7,310 nucleotides of DNA from an uncultured Erysipelotrichaceae bacterium (lineage in GTDB: Bacteria; Bacillota_I; Bacilli_A; RF39; UBA660). The notes beneath the pieces were generated by a model. That model was not told the DNA's origin and did no database searches. It saw only the letters and a list, made by a program, of their open reading frames with translations. Numbering within the stretch: the first letter of the stretch is position 1; each line of letters starts with the position of its first letter. The stretch lies in assembly GCA_902795755.1 (NCBI GenBank), contig CADBMO010000097.1, positions 1-7,310 on the forward strand, in the 5' to 3' direction. Below, piece by piece: positions 4,564-7,310 of the stretch. The position numbers and the translations under genes are program-made.

Positions 4564-7096
4564 ATTTTGCTTTTAATACTTCTAATTTTGCCTTTTCTTC
4601 TTTTAATTTTTGTCTATCCATTTCTACTATCTTTGCAGGTGCTTTATTAACATAGTTTTCATTAGATAGTAGTTTTTCTCTTCTTTCTATTGATACTTCT
4701 AATACCTTTATTTGAGCTTCTTTTGCTAATTTTTCAGCTTCTGTTTCTACCTTTTCAAAGAAAATTGTTGCCGTTACCCTATTTGAAAATACTTTATATG
4801 CTTTAATACCCAAAGGTTTTTTAACAACGTTTTTATCTAGTTTTAGCATTTTAACAATTAAATCATTATCATCTTCTGTATCAAACATAACTTTTAAGTC
4901 TTTGGTCATAGCATTTTCTGCCTTTATGTTTCTAAATGACTTAATAAATTCAATAGAATCGTCAACTGCTAATTCTTCTTCTTCAAAGATATATTTTTTA
5001 CTATATTTAGGATAACTTGATATCATAATATCTTCTGCATCTTTTACAGGTAACATATTATATATTTCATCTGTTACATATGGCATAAATGGTTGTAGCA
5101 TTTTAAGTATTCCAGTTAATACGTAACAAAGAGTTGATTTAGTAGACGTGCTTTCAATACTATACTTAGCCATCTCTATATAGTAGTCACAAAAATAATT
5201 CCATGAAAAATCGTATATAGCAGCGCCCGCATTATTAAATTCATACTTATCCATAAATTTCTTAACCGTATGAAGTGTTTTTTCAAACTTAGTAAGTATC
5301 CATTTATCTTCTGGTTTTAAATCTTCTAATTTTGTTTCTTTTAAATCCTCTATATTAGAAAGTACAAATCTTGATGCATTCCATATTTTATTAATGTAGT
5401 TCCAAGTAGATTTAATTTTATCCTCATCAAAACGCATATCAGTTCCAGGTGCAACATCACAAGCTAAGTAATATCTAAGTGCATCTGCACCATATAATTT
5501 AACCATATCAAATGGATCAATACCATTACCTAAACTTTTAGAAAACTTCCTGCCTTGTTTATCACGAATAAGTCCATGTATTAAGCAATCTTTAAATGGT
5601 CTTTTACCAAGTAATTTTTCTCCCTGGAAAGTCATTCTATTAACCCAAAATGGAATAATATCATAACCGGTTACTAAACAGTTATTAGGATAATATCTCT
5701 TTAGTAAATCAGTATTATCTGGCCAACCTAATGTTGCAAATGGCCATAATGCTGATGAAAACCAAGTATCTAATACGTCTTCATCTTGAACCCAACCATC
5801 ACCTTTAGGTGCTTCCATACCAACATACACATCATCACCTTTATACCATGCAGGTATTCTATGACCCCACCATAATTGTCTTGATATACACCAATCATAT
5901 GTTATTTCCATCCAGTGATTCATAACCTTTTCATATCTTGTTGGAACAAAGTTTACTTTTTCATCCTTTTTCTTTTGTGTTTCTAATACATGATCAGCAA
6001 GTGGTCTCATTTTAACAAACCATTGTTTTTTTATCATTGGTTCTATCATAACACCGGTTCTTTCACTGTGTCCTACTTCATGGGTTAATGGTTCTACTTC
6101 TAGAAGTAAGTTTTCTTTCTTTAGGTCTTTTAATACTTCTTCACGGCATTCTTCTCTAGTCATTTTTTGGTATTTTTTTGGTACATTATTATTCATGGTA
6201 GCATCATCATTCATGATAATAATTCTTTCTAAATTATGTCTATTACCTACTTCAAAGTCATTTGGATCATGAGCTGGTGTAATTTTTACGCAACCTGTTC
6301 CTTTAGTCATATCAGCATGTTCATCGGTTATTACAGGGATTTTTTTGTTCATTATTGGAAGTATTACATTCTTACCTACAAATTTTTTATATCTATAATC
6401 AGCTTCATTTACGGCAACTGCGGTATCACCAAATAAAGTTTCTGGTCTTGTTGTTGCTACATCTAAGTATTCTTCGCTATCTTCTAATTTATATTTTAGG
6501 TGATAGAAAGCACTTTTTTCTTCTTTATAAATAACTTCTTCATTAGATAGGGCTGTTTGGGCAGCAGGATCCCAGTTAATTATTTTTTCACCACGATATA
6601 TTAGTCCTTTATTATAGTAGTCAACAAATACTTTTTTTACGGCTTTTGATAAGCCTTCATCTAGAGTAAATCTTTCTTTTGAATAATCAAGGGCTATTCC
6701 TAATTTTGCCCATTGTTTTCTAATAATATCTCCATGTTCTTTGGTCCAGTCCCAACAAGCATCTAGGAATTTTTCTCTTCCATATTTATATTTATCTATG
6801 CCTTTATCTTTTAGTCTTTTAACTACTTTGGCTTCGGTTGCTATAGCGGCATGATCCATGCCTGGTAACCAAAAAGAATCATATCCTTCCATTTTTTTAT
6901 AGCGAATTATTATATCTTGTAAAGTTACATTCCAGGCATGGCCTAAGTGTAATACACCTGTAACATTAGGTGGTGGAAGTACTATACAAAATGGTTTCTT
7001 ACTACTTTTTTCATCACATTTAAAATAGTCTTTATTTAGCCAAGCGTTATACTTGTTTTCTTCTGTTTTTTTATGATTATATTTTTTATCTAACAT
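4562..7096 (-). CDS. valS: Valine--tRNA ligase
   Basis: An 844-residue class Ia aminoacyl-tRNA synthetase that charges tRNA-Val with valine and edits mischarged threonine. PPPNVTGVLHLGHAWN (41-56) carries the HIGH signature as HLGH. The CP1 editing domain (about 210-345) shows TTRPETLFGDTAVAVN (215-230) and GTGCVKITPAHDPNDFEVG (266-284). DWCISRQLWWGHRIPAWY (401-418) and DTWFSSALWPF (443-453) are ValS/IleS-family blocks. GRKFSKSLGNG (515-525) is the KMSKS loop. The anticodon-binding helical domain spans about 590-735, and a C-terminal coiled-coil arm, special to ValS, spans about 784-844 (SIERREKLL, NYVNKAPAKIVE). Length is close to the usual 850-880. The ATG at 7096 is chosen over the in-frame GTG at 7105 because the latter lies inside the ribosome site. 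Expression is controlled by the upstream T-box. It is followed by a terminator, not directly by folC. Confidence 0.97.
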   Translation of the reverse strand: MLDKKYNHKKTEENKYNAWLNKDYFKCDEKSSKKPFCIVLPPPNVTGVLHLGHAWNVTLQDIIIRYKKMEGYDSFWLPGMDHAAIATEAKVVKRLKDKGIDKYKYGREKFLDACWDWTKEHGDIIRKQWAKLGIALDYSKERFTLDEGLSKAVKKVFVDYYNKGLIYRGEKIINWDPAAQTALSNEEVIYKEEKSAFYHLKYKLEDSEEYLDVATTRPETLFGDTAVAVNEADYRYKKFVGKNVILPIMNKKIPVITDEHADMTKGTGCVKITPAHDPNDFEVGNRHNLERIIIMNDDATMNNNVPKKYQKMTREECREEVLKDLKKENLLLEVEPLTHEVGHSERTGVMIEPMIKKQWFVKMRPLADHVLETQKKKDEKVNFVPTRYEKVMNHWMEITYDWCISRQLWWGHRIPAWYKGDDVYVGMEAPKGDGWVQDEDVLDTWFSSALWPFATLGWPDNTDLLKRYYPNNCLVTGYDIIPFWVNRMTFQGEKLLGKRPFKDCLIHGLIRDKQGRKFSKSLGNGIDPFDMVKLYGADALRYYLACDVAPGTDMRFDEDKIKSTWNYINKIWNASRFVLSNIEDLKETKLEDLKPEDKWILTKFEKTLHTVKKFMDKYEFNNAGAAIYDFSWNYFCDYYIEMAKYSIESTSTKSTLCYVLTGILKMLQPFMPYVTDEIYNMLPVKDAEDIMISSYPKYSKKYIFEEEELAVDDSIEFIKSFRNIKAENAMTKDLKVMFDTEDDNDLIVKMLKLDKNVVKKPLGIKAYKVFSNRVTATIFFEKVETEAEKLAKEAQIKVLEVSIERREKLLSNENYVNKAPAKIVEMDRQKLKEEKAKLEVLKAK

Positions 7097-7100
7097 ATTA

Positions 7101-7110
7101 ATCACCCTTT
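7101..7110 (-). promoter_or_regulatory. Ribosome binding site deciding the valS start
   Basis: AAAGGGTGAT on the minus strand matches the anti-Shine-Dalgarno sequence over most of its length. The GTG inside it (7105) cannot be the start, so the ATG at 7096 is. Confidence 0.75.
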
Positions 7111-7119
7111 CTTTTAATT

Positions 7120-7157
7120 AAAAACGAACTATTCATCATAAAGGACGAATAGTTCGT
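7120..7157 (-). terminator. T-box-controlled terminator upstream of valS
   Basis: An 11-bp perfect stem (ACGAACTATTC and GAATAGTTCGT at 7157-7147 and 7134-7124, minus strand) with a 12-nt loop is followed by five T (7124 to 7120). It shares its 5' arm with the antiterminator (7141-7168), so the two folds exclude each other. Confidence 0.9.
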
Positions 7158-7310
7158 GGTACCACCTTAATTCATAATAAATATTATATTTATTACCTCT
7201 TATATTATAACGGTATAACCGATATATCTTACTACTTGTTCAGATATATAACTCCCAAGCTACCTTCATATAATTATTGTACTAATTTACACCAACCATT
7301 AGCTCTCTTT
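7120..7310 (-). promoter_or_regulatory. Valine-specific T-box riboswitch leader of valS (5' part cut by window edge)
   Basis: The leader senses uncharged tRNA-Val and lets transcription continue into valS when valine charging is low. Read on the minus strand: AGAGAG and GGTTGGTG at the edge belong to Stem I; GAAGGTAGCTTGGGAG holds the specifier codon GUA (7263 to 7261), followed by a purine as usual. Then come stems ATATATCT/AGATATAT and CGGT/ACCG, a Stem III-like hairpin TAATAAATA/TATTTATTA, and the T-box AAGGTGGTACCACG (7168 to 7155). The antiterminator forms as AAGG-(UGGUACC bulge)-ACG-loop-CGU-CCUU (7168 to 7141). The U in UGGU pairs with an A discriminator base, as expected for tRNA-Val. 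The competing terminator is at 7157-7120. The promoter and the start of Stem I are outside the window. Confidence 0.93.

Noticed and set aside
6236..6436. Plus-strand open frame of 66 codons opposite valS
   Set aside because: It lies inside the conserved valS editing domain and has no ribosome site.
7097..7105. GTG at 7105 as the valS start
   Set aside because: It lies inside the AAAGGGTGAT ribosome site; the ATG at 7096 is correctly spaced.
7110..7310. A short peptide gene or attenuator leader peptide upstream of valS
   Set aside because: The region is fully explained by the T-box elements, with no ribosome site followed by a credible open frame.

Overview
The window is chromosomal housekeeping DNA from an AT-rich, Gram-positive-type bacterium, most likely a low-GC Bacillota (class Bacilli or a relative). 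The evidence is strong AGGAGG-type ribosome sites, a T-box leader on valS, a PrsA-type foldase, a VanY-type peptidoglycan carboxypeptidase, and tiny YjcZ-like membrane proteins. Tryptophan is encoded by TGG, and recX ends in TGA at the end of a normal RecX C-terminus, so the code is the standard bacterial one rather than the Mycoplasma code. Assignment to an uncultured gut Bacilli lineage is only a guess.

Left part (1-1741, minus strand): a membrane-anchored D,D- or L,D-carboxypeptidase of the VanY family with an Ig-like domain (25-1419). It has its own promoter and a terminator at the window edge. Upstream are two very small membrane proteins of 42 and 27 residues, which read as YjcZ/tiny-TM family members; the 42-residue one carries a CxxCxxC cluster. 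A divergent promoter region (about 1742-1877) separates them from prsA.

Middle (1878-3079): prsA on the plus strand, with a near-consensus sigma-A promoter. Its product is a parvulin-type extracytoplasmic foldase in which the usual lipoprotein signal is replaced by a Lys/Ala/Thr-rich cytosolic tail and one membrane segment. It converges on recX, and the two genes share one palindromic terminator that contains the recX stop codon.

Right part (3060-7310, minus strand, read right to left): a valine-specific T-box leader (specifier GUA, T-box bulge UGGUACC), valS, a terminator, a new promoter, an unrecognised 126-residue helical protein, rpoZ (RNA polymerase omega) and recX. The functions are translation, transcription and recombination control, with two envelope loci (protein folding and cell-wall trimming) to the left.

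I see no mobile element, CRISPR array, tRNA or rRNA gene, phage gene or obvious new defence system. The most interesting items are the tiny membrane proteins and their possible sporulation-type promoter, the histone-tail-like N-terminus of PrsA, the orphan gene between valS and rpoZ, and the repeated placement of stop codons inside terminator stems.
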